DNA from: Anastatus disparis
Lineage: Eukaryota > Arthropoda > Insecta > Hymenoptera > Eupelmidae
DNA: 64,000 bases
NCBI GenBank assembly: GCA_017163975.1
Contig: JAFFSR010000004.1
Span: forward strand, 62,001 to 126,000
Direction of reading: 5' to 3'
Under the pieces are notes generated by a model. It was given only the letters and a program-made list of their open reading frames with translations, did not search any database and was not told the origin of the DNA. The translations under genes and the position numbers were made by a program. Below, piece after piece: positions 49,150-60,879 of the stretch; within the stretch, counting starts at the first letter, position 1; every line of letters begins with the position of its first letter.

Positions 49150-51136
49150 AGAAAAAAGAGGGGAGGACAATGTACTCAAAGACGCTTTTCCAGACTGCGT
49201 GTCTGGAAACTTTTTGTATATGTATGTACACTTTTACAAGAAAGTGGAGGTTCGAGAATTTGATTAGGAAGTTAGAAAAACATTACGTGTTTTCGGAAAA
49301 AAAAATTTTTATTTTCGTTGAATGTATTCTTAATTCAGAAATATTAACTATAAATATTCGCCTAAATTATAAAATATATGTCATTTAAAGTATTTAAATG
49401 AATTCAACTAATAATTAATTAATAAAAATGGTAATTTTTAATGTAATTCAATAATTTTATTTATTGTTTTTCCAGCGGGTAAAACCAATTAATACGTGTG
49501 ATTATAGCCTGATATATTTTTTTTGAGATATTATTTAACATTATGTCAGTCCATAATAAAGTTAATGAAAAAGTAACCAGACCGAGAGTCGAACTCGCGT
49601 CAAAAAACAATATATATATTTTATTTATTAATCATAAACATTTTTTTTATTAAAAAATATTATGTTAACTTAATTTAGGTTATTATTAAAGTAATAAAAT
49701 ATACCATTCATGATAAAATTTATAGTATGATATTGTAATCATTTTTTGATCTGTATAAATATTATAAACGTAGTCTTTATGATATCAAAAGTAATGCAAC
49801 TTTCATATTAATGACATTCAAAAAATTCTATTGTAACGTTCATGCATAATACTAAAATAATTTTTTAAAAATTTGTATGATAAAAAATTTTACTTGTACC
49901 TGCAATTTTCAATATCACAACATTTTTTTTCACAGACTACATCTGAGAAATCATTAATCTAGACCCACAATTAATAACATGTTTAAGAAAGGAGATGAAA
50001 AATGTATAGGATGTGATCTACTATATGCACGCGTCCCAATATACTCCCACCTTCTTTATTCCTTTTTCCGGCCCTTGATTTTTGTCATCTTTTATTTTTC
50101 GATTCTTTTATTAAAAAATTTTCAAAATTTATAGGCGCGTCCATTGTCGCTCTTATTTTTTTTCTCTCTACCTGCGACCACACGCACTTACTTGCTGACT
50201 TCTTTTTTTAGTATATATAAACTCCCACGAGAGAAGCGAGATACGCCATACTCTTTTTCCCATTTTTTTTACGATTTTTCTTCATTCACTCGAGAGTATC
50301 AAGATTCCTTTTACGTTCATTCATGCGGTTCATTCGGTTTCAAAACGCAATTTTCTTCATAATGTAAATGGAAGATCATTGTCATGGATCTATAACGCAT
50401 TTTTTTCCGTAAACTTGGAGTTATTATAACAATATAAGAGCTACTTCTTCAATATGGGGGGTGAAAATAAGTTGATTTTCACGGATTAACGTGTGAAAAT
50501 CGATTCAATTTTTCTTGAAGATTTAGAAACTGTTTTTTTTTCGAGTTTTTTTTTGCTTTTATTTTTTTAGTATATTAGGTCTATTACAATTAATAACGAG
50601 TTTTTTCCTTGTTTTGAAGATCTTAATCGTTTCTTTCGATCGTTTTTTTCACTTCCATAGCTCAAAGCTTATATTCTTTACAAAATCAATTTATTCTTTA
50701 GAATTTTTTATGTGTTACAGTTTTTAATTTTAATGTGTTTCAAATCAATAATACGGTTTTTTTTCTAAAGTGTTAACTTATCCGGAGATTTTTATGTTTT
50801 TACGATGGCTGTATTTATTGTTTCATAGTTTTGCATCGTGAGAATTCGGGAACATGTGATTTTGTAAATTTTTTAGTTCGAACGTTTATGAAACGTTAAG
50901 AATTAATCGTCAAACGACACAATATTAAAAAAAAAATTATAAATATGACATGATATTCTTTTCATAAAAATAATTAAACTCTGAAAGCATAGTTAATATG
51001 AACTAAACAAATCAATTATCTCTTTATTGCAAGTTTATATAATAGAATAAAGATTTTTGTAAAAAATAAATTATTATCAAAAATCATATTTTTTCAAATA
51101 TGCTATTGCTTTTTTTCAATTTTATTCAACGTTCTT
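49150..51136. other. intergenic; no gene seen
   Basis: AT-rich with pyrimidine tracts. A lone B-box-like GAGTTCGACTC on the minus strand near 49577-49592 has no A-box partner. Nothing else supportable. Confidence 0.45.
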
Positions 51137-51309
51137 GTAATTGTACTATCATTGCGAAGCTAATTAGCGATGGAGATGATCAGTGTATTTGTGAACAAAG
51201 CACATGTAACGCACAGTGGTGCTTTTGTCAATCGATTGAGAGCAGGATTCAAACTCGGAACCTCGAGATTATAAATCCATCGCTCTACCGATTAAGCTAC
51301 TGACGACCT
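51137..51309 (-). mobile_element. tRNA-derived SINE, second copy
   Basis: On the minus strand it reads TAGCTTAATCGGTAGAGCGA (A box), GAGTTTGAATCC (B box), then GCACCACTGTGCGTTACATG and TGCTTTGTTCACAAA. The order and spacing match the copy at 45035-45232. More diverged in the head. A plus-strand frame across it is not a gene. Confidence 0.75.
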
Positions 51310-53356
51310 CAAATGTGCTATTGATAATTAATGAAGCGGTAAATTAATTCAAAAGATAATGTGTATAAAATAGCAAATCATTAAGTTTATCATTAAAACT
51401 TATGTTTTTAAATTTTTCTTTTTCGCAGTTAAGTATACAAATATATAAAATAATTTAGCATGATTGAATCATCACGTGTTGTGATATTTTTATTTATTTT
51501 AAAATTCTTATTTTTGCTTTTATTTTATTCATCTTAAAAAAAAATAAAAAAAAACGTAATGAAAAAAGTTGATGCATTTCTGAAATTAAATAATATTTTA
51601 GTCTTATGAAATAAGTTCAATTGTGTTATTATATTATATATAAAAACATTTGAAAATACGCAACTATTTTTTTGCCTTGCCATTACTCTAACGGAGATAT
51701 AAAAAAAATTACTAATTCATTTCAAAAACGTTTCCTATTGTACATAAATGCTGAACGTGCACTTAGTAAGCGCGACCAATTTTTTTTCAAATCACTTGTT
51801 TTTTTTATGCTTTGTCATTATTACAATAATAAGTCGCTAAAAGGTCTAAATTCTTCAGAAATTTTGAAATATCAAAGAAAAGCATATAGAATTCATCCTT
51901 ATTTTCTATTATTTGTCACCTGAAAAAAAATTTGACTATCGAAAGTAGCTTCTGCATTGACTAAAGAAAAATAAAAGTCTCGTGGGATCGTCGATCATCA
52001 TTAATCGTTATATACTAACGACGTGATCGTTGTAACAATAATAACAATGTGTCAGTATTACTTTAGGATTTTTATTCAATCGTTTATTTTTTTGTTCAAC
52101 GTCACCTTATTGATTATAGTCTTGCTCCGTAACAAAGTGATTTTCATATTACGGGTTACATAGAAAATAAATTTAAAGAAAACTAGAAAAGAAGAAATTA
52201 TAAGAATTATCAATTTTTGAGAGAAGAAAGTTTGTTTTTTAATAATTTATAGTGATAAAAAATTTTTTGCATAAAAAAAGAGTGGAATACAATCATCGAT
52301 TACTTCATTGTTTAATTGTATAATAAGCAATTAAATTTAATAAAAATTTGAAAAAACATAAACGATTTAAAATATTTAAGTTATATACATGATACATGTT
52401 TATATTACACTTATGGCAAATACAAATCTTGTAATTCAATGTTAAAAATTTATTAAATAAAATTATATTATTCCGGAATAGAGTTCTTAGCTTGTTCCAA
52501 TTTTTTAATATCATTCGACAATTTTCACCAAAATAATTATTTTGTACAAACCATTAATTTTAAAATCAAAATAATAAACATTTTTGTAGAAATTAATCAT
52601 TACTATTTATAAATTTTTATTCATTTCATTTTACTAATTTTTTGTTGAATTTCCAACATTGATAGAGTTGATTATCAATTAAATCAAAGAATAAACAATA
52701 ATTTCATAACTAATAAAATTTTGTTTTATAATAACAATTTTTATAACAATGGCACAATAGTTGAGAGCTCACCGAACATTGCTTATTGTAATTATAATTT
52801 CAACTAGTTGACAATTACCTAAATACACACTGACATTCAAAACATGGAATTTAAAGAATTTACAAAAGAAAGAAAGAGAAAAATATCTAGGTAAAATGAA
52901 TAAAAAAAAAACGAAAAAAAGTAGTAGTATATTTCCAAGAGCTGCTCCAAAGAATGAATGAAAGAATGAATGAAGTAACTTTCAACTGGGCGGGTCAGTG
53001 TTCTTATGATTTTTGAGAAAAGCCAGCCTGGTTTTATGAATGAAACTCATGCCGACACCTTTCCCTCGCAAATTGTTATTCATTCATGAAACTCAAAAGC
53101 CGTCGAGTACCATAACTATTTAATAGAATTTTCCTTTACTTTTTTTCTTTTTTTTTGCTGTATTCATTTATTTTATTCTTTTTTAAATTTTATTTTAAGT
53201 CTACTAACATACTGAAAAATGAGATCTTTTATTGTAATTTAAAAGAAATTATGAAGTCAAAATTTTAGAAGAATTGTATCAAACTAAATTATTGATTCTA
53301 AATGCTAATTATCGTTTACTGATTTAATTCAATATTTGACAAATTACAAAATTCAC
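51310..53356. other. intergenic; no gene seen
   Basis: AT-rich. A frame at 51672-51923 starts with TTG and is not supported. A GAATGAATGAAAGAATGAATGA run lies near 52953. Confidence 0.5.
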
Positions 53357-53779
53357 CTATTTTTGTTTACTATTTCGCCTTTCTCTACGTCTTAATCTGC
53401 ATAAACTGATATTCCCTTTATTTTTACTATTTCTCTTTTTTTCTTCATCTTTCTTATCTTCTTTAATGATTTTGTTTTTCTTATTTTTTTTGTATTTATG
53501 GATTTCCACTTTGACCTCCTCGATGGGTTCAGGTATTACAGGAGTTGGTGGTTTCGGAGGTAATTTCGGTGTTCTCAATTCAACTTCCAAATTTCTTGCG
53601 TTGTGCTTTACGCCTTCATCCGTCGAAATATTTTTCTTTTTTACGCGCAATAAATATATGTCCTGATCGCAAGATTCTATGTGATCGTTATAAACTTCTT
53701 GAGATATCGGACCGCCTAGTTGAGGATAGACTGTTATTTTACGGCAATGGTCTTCTTTAGTCGTTTCAGATCTATTAAT
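53357..53779 (-). CDS. orphan terminal exon, Pro-rich then Lys/Glu-rich tail, unrecognised
   Basis: A frame stays open from a good acceptor AATTTACAG| at 53780 down to a TAG at 53357: 140 residues. It begins without an initiator Met. An N-terminal part has HCRK, YPQLGG and ESCDQD. A proline-rich linker (LPPKPPTPVIPEP) follows, then a highly charged KKNKKNK...EDKKDEEKK region and a basic end (RLRRRERRNSKQK). Base composition is less AT-biased than the flanks, which supports coding. The upstream exon is not recognisable in the next 2 kb and may lie beyond the LRR genes. Family unknown. It could also be a dead exon. Confidence 0.45.
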   Translation of the reverse strand: MNRSETTKEDHCRKITVYPQLGGPISQEVYNDHIESCDQDIYLLRVKKKNISTDEGVKHNARNLEVELRTPKLPPKPPTPVIPEPIEEVKVEIHKYKKNKKNKIIKEDKKDEEKKRNSKNKGNISLCRLRRRERRNSKQK

Positions 53780-54318
53780 CTGTAAATTAATTGAAATTTT
53801 ACTTGGGAAAGATTCTGATTTTATTTGATAAAATTAAATTGATTCATAGGTAAAAATTAAATAGGAATTTTTTGGGATTTTGGGAACGCGAGATCTCTGT
53901 ATTCTTTCCTAATTAAAAAATGTAGTTTTTTGGAATAACTAGTTATCACAGATAAAAATTAAAAATTGACCGCAACTTGTACAATAAATATCAATATTTT
54001 TTTTGACGGGGATGTATTAATATAATTTAATCGCTTCATTTTCAAAATAAGTTTGACAAACATAAATATCGTATTTTCCAGCTCAACTTTTAATTTTCTA
54101 AGTTTATCTAATTTTTTTTAAAGACGAAGAGATAAAATTAATCAGCGAAAATATTGCTTTTTATTATACAAGTTATGGAAAACTTTTAATTCCTATTTAT
54201 AATGACTAGCTTTTCCAAAAAAACAACATATTTTCCAATTGGAAAAGGATAAAGAGATCCTGTTAATGAGACGTACAAGTCGGTAAAGTTTCTACCTTAC
54301 CGATTGATAAATAATATT
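53780..54318. other. intergenic; no gene seen
   Basis: AT-rich spacer; no upstream exon for 53357-53779 could be supported here. Confidence 0.4.
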
Positions 54319-54757
54319 CTTAAGAGGCGGTCGGAACCAAATCGGTGACTTAGTTCGGTGCTTGTAATAAATGCTTATAATAATTTTTTCATTTATTAAT
54401 ATGGTAAAAATATAGTCATTTCCTCTAGTCATGTATATAAAGAATAATTTAAAATAGTTAAAGCCACAAAAATATACAAAATATTGTTATAAAGCGAAAA
54501 ATGCCACCTAACAATCAACACGACAGTTTTTTGCATGCGATATATGTAAAGTCAGTTTGATATTTGTAATAAATGCTTATAATAATTTATTTACTTATTC
54601 ATATGGTAAAAATATAGTCATTTCCTCTAGTCATGTACATAAAGAATAATTTGAAATGGCTTAAGCCATAAAAATATACAAAATATTATCGTGAAGCGAA
54701 AAATGCTGACTTGATATATACCGCAAGTCACCGATTTGGTTCCGACCGCCTCTTAAG
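54319..54757. mobile_element. TTAA-flanked MITE with perfect 33 bp ends
   Basis: Perfect 33 bp inverted ends (54319-54351 and 54725-54757) begin CTTAAGAGGCGGTCGG. TTAA inside each end fits a TTAA target duplication, as made by piggyBac-type transposases, with the element proper starting GAGGCGG. The interior consists of two direct repeats of about 145 bp (near 54364-54510 and 54569-54707) sharing GTAATAAATGCTTATAATAA and AGTCATTTCCTCTAGTCATG. No coding frame, so it depends on a transposase elsewhere. Confidence 0.85.
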
Positions 54758-55199
54758 ATATCATAAATTTTATTCAGTTTAATTTTTTAATTAAGTAATT
54801 GAATCAAAATAATAATATCTCCAAAATACTAGATTCTCTATACAAAAATCTAAAATTGTGATGATTAATAAATTTATTACATACTAAAAATTTTTGTAAT
54901 TCATTTTCTAAATTTATTGCTTAAATTGTATTATTAATATATATTTTTTCCAACAAGTAAAAAACCTTTTAAGGGGAAATGAGAAGTATACACCCCACCT
55001 ATTTTATTATTTTTTTCGAATCGGAAATAACGAACCATTATCAGCCCAGGGCAACAATGAATTATTATCCTAGGCTAATAATGTAAATAAAAGAAAAACT
55101 AACAATCATTATTCTGATGGATAACGGAAAATAATGGTTTATTACTGACTGTTAAGTCCAGTTTGATAAAAATTCTGAATTTCTTAACTTGGTTGATTA

Positions 55200-55860
55200 G
55201 TAAGAAAAATATCAAAATAAAATGAACGTTAAATAAAAAAATTTTTTAAATATTTGTCAGAATAATTAAAACTCTTTGATTGTATGAACTTCAATATAAA
55301 AAAAAAGATCATACTTTTTTCAAATATTTTTTTATTATTATCTTGATTTTTTTTCGAAAACTTAAAAACAAAATAGAAAAACGGCACATTAAGAGGAAAA
55401 AGACAAATATAAAAAATTCACTTTCAAAAAGTTTTCTAGAATACTTTACATTAAGTTTTATGCAATTGAACATTTTCATTATCTTAAACAATAAACTTCA
55501 TTTGGCAAAAATCATTTATTTCATTAATCAAAATTAATGCAGCATAATAGAAATAATATTTAATTCTGAATCATCTTAAATTATTGATTAAAAATAGAAT
55601 ACATTATCACTTATTTATGATATTAAAAAGCACTGTTGATAACTAAATATAATCTTTCCAACTTCCTGTAAAAAAATATTTTATCTTCAAACAAGAAATG
55701 TATCATTTCCGTGATATATAGAAAATTTCATATGTCTGTACGCCACGATAGTTGTTTAGTTCGTAGAGCTAAAAGTACGAAGGTTACATATATTTCTAAC
55801 AAAACATAAAAAAATAGTTAACATATATAACAAAAAATTTAGTTTTTTTATCAACTGATA
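55200..55860. repeat. 5' flank of LRR1, duplicated at 59520-60080
   Basis: Order of words is shared with 59520-60080: TAAGAAAAATATCA, AACTTCA-TATAAAAAAAA, ACAAGAAATGTA, ATATGTCTGTA and GCCA-GATA. It shows that the LRR duplication included about 650 bp of upstream sequence. Confidence 0.75.
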
Positions 55861-55879
55861 GTGATAATATTGTTTAATA

Positions 55880-57283
55880 ATGGAGAACCAAGTTTTTCTT
55901 CTATTATCATTTATTTTATCTTTACATTTTGTGACATCTTCTGCTGCAACAATACCTAAAAATTCTATAATTGCCGAAACATCAACCGAAAATTGTTATG
56001 TAAAATTAAACTTTAGTAACATTCATTTTGGCTCTATTATTGGTTCAGATTTCATCTCAAGTCCATACGTCAAAAGTATAATATTGAAAAATAATCATAT
56101 TGCTAAATTTGAAAAGGACACTTTTAATACCGTACCAAATTTAGAATATTTAGAGTTATCATATAATAATTTGCAATTAAGCGATCTTTTTTCATTTGGT
56201 GGACATAAAAATTTAAAAACTCTTATACTAGATTACAATAATAAACATTTTATAAGAGCCGTAACAACAACACGTTCATATTATTATAGAAGAAATTATC
56301 GCGTAGATGATGATTATTATGACGATCAATATTATTCTGAAGATACCGAATTGAAAGAATCATCGTATACTTTTCCAGAACTCAAAAATCTTTCTCTTCG
56401 AAAAATCAATATGAAGTCAGCATCGATAAAATGGAATTTTAATTTCCCTCAGTTAAGTACTCTAGATTTATCAGAAAATAATTTACAAGACTCGTTTACA
56501 AATATGGTGAACAATTTTCCTTTATCAATATCAAAATTAACTGTTACAAATGCCGGTTTGACGTCATTATCAATTTCACCATCTTGTTTAGATGTTAGTG
56601 AATTATATCTTGACAACAATAAATTTCACACTGTCACTAGTAATTATACGTATTACTCGCTAAATAAAAATATTTTACATATTAATTTGCAAGATTTGGA
56701 GAAATTTTCAATTTCTAATTGTGGAATTGAAATAATAAAAACTGATGCTTTTATAAATATGGAAAATTTGCTTGAATTAAACATATCAAATAATAAATTT
56801 ATTGAAATAAAAAATGGAACTTTTGATCATTTGCTAGCATTGAGAAGTCTTGATCTAAGCCAAAATCGTATTACAAAAATGCCTGATATTCATGCTTTGC
56901 AAAATCTAAATAGTTTAACATTAGATTACATGAAAAATAAAACGTTGTTCAAAACATTTGATTTGCAACTTATTAAAAATCTCAAGGTCCTATCATTACA
57001 AGGAAACGAAATAGAATTCATCTCACAGCAATTATTAAATAATCTGCCATCATTAGAAGAACTGAACTTAAGCGAAAATAAAATTTCAGTGTTACCAAGT
57101 TGGAATTCACAGAATTTATTGAAAATTCTTAAATTAAATCAAAATTACGTATCAGATTTGGATGATCTATCATTATTAAATGTAGAATCTTTAAAAACTG
57201 TAGATCTTCGTAACAATTCGTTGACAAATATTGTAAAAAAATCATTGAAGTTTTTACAAGATGATACTATTATCACAATCTAA
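55880..57283 (+). CDS. LRR1: secreted leucine-rich-repeat-only protein
   Basis: Intronless, 467 residues from ATG 55880. Residues 1 to about 22 are a signal peptide. Leucine-rich repeats fill the rest with typical LxxLxLSxNxL and LRSLDLSQNRI units from about residue 66 to 450. A low-complexity insert at about 121-160 contains eight tyrosines among Asp, Glu and Arg (YYYRRNY, DDDYYDDQYY). The protein ends in KKSLKFLQDD without an LRR C-terminal cysteine cap, transmembrane helix or TIR domain, so it is predicted to be released. It resembles the ectodomain of Toll-type or other LRR receptors. Secreted LRR-only proteins are known among parasitoid venom components, but role and tissue here are unproven. 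A near-identical paralogue lies at 60880. Confidence 0.9.
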   Translation: MENQVFLLLSFILSLHFVTSSAATIPKNSIIAETSTENCYVKLNFSNIHFGSIIGSDFISSPYVKSIILKNNHIAKFEKDTFNTVPNLEYLELSYNNLQLSDLFSFGGHKNLKTLILDYNNKHFIRAVTTTRSYYYRRNYRVDDDYYDDQYYSEDTELKESSYTFPELKNLSLRKINMKSASIKWNFNFPQLSTLDLSENNLQDSFTNMVNNFPLSISKLTVTNAGLTSLSISPSCLDVSELYLDNNKFHTVTSNYTYYSLNKNILHINLQDLEKFSISNCGIEIIKTDAFINMENLLELNISNNKFIEIKNGTFDHLLALRSLDLSQNRITKMPDIHALQNLNSLTLDYMKNKTLFKTFDLQLIKNLKVLSLQGNEIEFISQQLLNNLPSLEELNLSENKISVLPSWNSQNLLKILKLNQNYVSDLDDLSLLNVESLKTVDLRNNSLTNIVKKSLKFLQDDTIITI

Positions 57284-57689
57284 CCTACGATATGTCATTA
57301 TCTATTTATAGTTATTGATCGTTCATTAAGAAAATATAAAATATTATATTATTATAATTATCATGCTTTAAAATAGCCTTATCTGCTATTAGCAAACGTA
57401 CTTTTTTTTTAATTTCAAATTGAGTACTGAAAAATACTGGTGAAAACATTTTTTTATAATGATTGAAACAGTCAATAATAAATATTATATTTGAATATTT
57501 TCATCTTTAACGAAGTAAACACTGAATAATTAAACTTCAATGAGTTTTTTTTTAATTTAATAAATGAACTATTATCATATTATACTATCCACAATACTAA
57601 TATTTAATAAATAATAATGATTTTTTTATTTTACTGATCAATGCATGCTTAAAAATTTCAAAAAATTGATCAAATACAGAACTTTTTAA

Positions 57690-58315
57690 ATTTATAAATT
57701 CAAATTTAACAAAATTAAAGCTCAATGAAAATAGATTTACTATTTGTAGTAGTAATGCATGTTATTATCCAAATTATGCTGATATTTTACAATTGGATTT
57801 AAATAATTTACAAACATTGTCAGTCTCTGATTGTCAAATAGAGACAATAAATGTGAACGCATTTATTAATATTAGAAATTTAATTGAATTGAATTTATCA
57901 GCTAACGAATTTTCAGAAATAAAAAATGGAACGTTTGAACACTTATCATCGTTGAAGAATTTGGATTTCAGTCATAACTATAACACGATAAAAGATTTTA
58001 GTATTTTAAAAAGTTTAAATAATTGATCACTCAATTTGATACATTTAACTTATCAAATTAAATGAAAAATCTTAAATACCTTTCTTAACGAGGAAATTCA
58101 TTGGAATCTATTCCGAAAAAATAATTTCAATTATCTTCCATCATTAGAAGAATTGGATTTGAGTGAAAATAAAATTTCAATATTACCAGTTTGGAGTTTA
58201 AAAAATACGTTCAAAATTCTCTATTTAATGACGATGACCTTTCTACAGATAATTTATTTTTGTTAAATGTTACGTATTTAAAAACTATAAATCGTCATGA
58301 TAATCCTTAATCATA
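57690..58315 (+). pseudogene. decayed LRR gene between LRR1 and LRR2
   Basis: Partly open frames align with the middle and end of LRR1. Around 57793-58026 the words TLSVSDCQIETINVNAF, LIELNLSANEF and EIKNGTFEHLSSL match LRR1 residues about 275-325. After a TGA near 58024 the match resumes in other frames: PSLEE-like LPSLEELDLSENKIS near 58135-58185 and a degraded last repeat to about 58310. The first half including the signal peptide is missing. Frameshifts and stops exclude a full product. Confidence 0.75.
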
Positions 58316-58535
58316 TCCTCTTTTAAAAAAGTGATGGATAAATTCTGTCATCACGATAAGACAGTTTTGATTGGTTAAAATAAAACAAGTGACAAAAATT
58401 TGAAATTTAGAATAAAATTTTGAAATTTCAATGAATTATGTTAACTAATAAACAAATAAAACTAGGCGCGCGCAGCGCGTTTTAAATTGCTAGTATTGTA
58501 AAAAATCCATTAAAAAATATACTAGACGATACTAA

Positions 58536-59199
58536 CTAGGAGAGTGTCACACCTCCGGATCACGGATTTTGCTCAAACTTCGGGATAAGTTTTCAGATGA
58601 TAAAATATGGAAAAAGCTAAAGTTATAATCATAAATACTCAATATTTCCCTAGTTACAGGCAATTAAAGAAAATCACTAAAAAAGTTACTAGATTTTTAA
58701 ACGCATATATTTCTTTAGCATTGATAGCTACAAGCTTGAAACTGTTTTTAAATGAAAGCTGAGCTCAAATCCTTTTGAATTAGTAGTTATAGTATGTCAA
58801 AATATTATTTTTTCCCAAAGTTAGAGCATGATAAACATTGGACCTGATTTTTCTTTTAAAAACATTAATTAATAATAAAAGCTGAAATTAGGCCCAGTGC
58901 TTATCATGCTCTAACTTTGGGAAAAAATAATATTTTGACATGCTATAACTACTAATTCGAAAGGATTTGAGCTCAGCTTTAATTTAAAAACAGTCTCAAG
59001 CTTGTAGCTATCAATGCTAAAGAACTATATGCGTTTAAAAATCTAGTAACTTTTTTAGTGATTTTCTTCAATCGCCTTTAACTAGGGAAATATTGAGTAT
59101 TTATGACTATAACTATAGCTTTTTCCATATTTTATCATCTAAAAATTTATCCCGAAGTTTAAGCAAAATCCGTGATCCGGAGGTGTGACACTCTCCTAG
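58536..59199. mobile_element. 664 bp foldback MITE with TAA target duplication
   Basis: Two arms of about 300 bp form an almost complete inverted repeat around a spacer near 58840-58890. The ends begin CTAGGAGAGTGTCACACCTC. TAA flanks both ends (58533-58535 and 59200-59202). A 3 bp TWA duplication is characteristic of PIF/Harbinger transposition. No coding frame. It sits between the LRR pseudogene and LRR2. Confidence 0.85.
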
Positions 59200-59202
59200 T
59201 AA

Positions 59203-60879
59203 GTTATTCATTTAAATTATAAATTTATGTATAATCATTATGTACATGCATTGTTTATTTTATGCATGTAACTTTTCATATGATTGATTATATTTAAACA
59301 ATATATAATTGTAATTTTTTTTATGTGATTGTAATTGTAATGGTAATTGTAAGGAATTATTGTATTCATAGATTGTATTGTTATGAAAAATAAATAAATA
59401 AAAACTCTCAATTCCGAAATTTTTTTCATAAAATTTCATTATTTTTTTAAAAATAAAATATAATGAGATTATTTTTAAATCTAAATGAATTCAGATTCTT
59501 TTTAAATCTCCTGAACTTCCTATTCGGTTTATTGGTAAGAAAAATATCAGAACTGGATGAATATTAAATGAAAACATTTTTTAAATTCGTTAAAATAAGT
59601 GAAAATCCTTAATTGTTCAATCCTTAAACTTCATTATAAAAAAAATCAGTCTTTTTTCCAATATTTTTTCATACTTCTTTTGACTTATTTTCATATTTTT
59701 TCAAAAACTATAAAATAATAGAAAAATATAAAAGAAAAAAGACGTAAATATAAAAATTGAACTTCATTTAGCGAAAATCATTCATTTCACTGATCAAAAT
59801 AAATACTACAAAATAATAGAAATAATAAAATATTGTTAATTCTTTTTAAATTCATGAATAAAAATCTAATATATTGTCATATTGTGGATAAAATAAAAGT
59901 ACTGTTGATAATTATGTATAATCTTTGCAACTTCTTGTAGAAAACATTTTATCCTTGAACAAGAAATGTACCGTTCCCGTGTTATATGAAGAATTTTATA
60001 TGTCTGTATGCCATGATAATGATTAAATTCGTGGAACTAAAGAGTACTAAAAAGCAATATATATTTATAATAAAATATTTAAAAAATAGTTAAAATTAAT
60101 GTTGCATAAGCATATTAATAGTCTATTTTTAATATCATTTTCAATTATAACACTATTTTCTATATTTTTTTAAAAATAATATTCAGTCGGTTCATAATTT
60201 AAAAACCAATCGAAAATATTCAGGTAGGTAAATGTAACAAGAACATAGTTTATTGTTTTGTCCCAACAAACTTAATCCGAAGAAAGCTTAACGGTTCATA
60301 TTGTCTTTTATTACGATTTACAAAGATTAAAAATATATAATTAAACATATAATTCTTTAACGAATGGAGAATTCCAGAAATAAATGGGGGATTTTAGTGC
60401 CGTATGGGTGCAATAAAAAAAGGTTCTATCGGCCGAGAAAAATTTCGACCGATGCTGCTGTAACCGCTGTAATACTTTGGTTGATGAAATACATCAATCA
60501 AGAAATATGTTGAGAAAATTGTCATACAAAAGGACCGGACAATGTGAACCATGCTCTCTGCAGTGTTTTATTTTTAGTTTGTAAATATTCAGTCGTTCAG
60601 CAAATCTCGAATAGTCAACTTCGAGAGAATAAAGAATTTAAGTTGAATTCAGTAACCTTAAGTTAACTTATATTCTGTAAAACTACATTATCATATCCGA
60701 AAAATTCATTTTTTTAAATAGTTACCAATATTCAAGTGTTTATGTAACTCAATCGTTGGAAAAATAAGGAATTTTTATTAAGAAACAACGAGTAGTTTGT
60801 CAAAAATAATTTTTGACCGAAAAATTATTTTCAATTAATACTAATAGTGATAAAAGTGTGAACGTTAGAAACAGTGATA
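59203..60879. other. LRR2 upstream region with a ~750 bp insertion
   Basis: 59520-60080 is the duplicated LRR flank. Compared with LRR1, where about 60 bases separate the end of the shared block from the ATG, LRR2 has roughly 750 extra bases (about 60090-60850). These include a CTATCGGCCGAGAAAAATTT stretch and a GTAACCGCTGTAATAC word. Its origin is not identified; it could be an insertion, or a 5' UTR intron kept only here. Confidence 0.5.

Noticed and set aside
49170..49388. 72-residue ATG frame
   Set aside because: Composition like surrounding AT-rich DNA, no homology recognised, no promoter or poly-A context.
53466..53760. plus-strand frames opposite the orphan exon
   Set aside because: Antisense shadows of the better-supported minus-strand exon.
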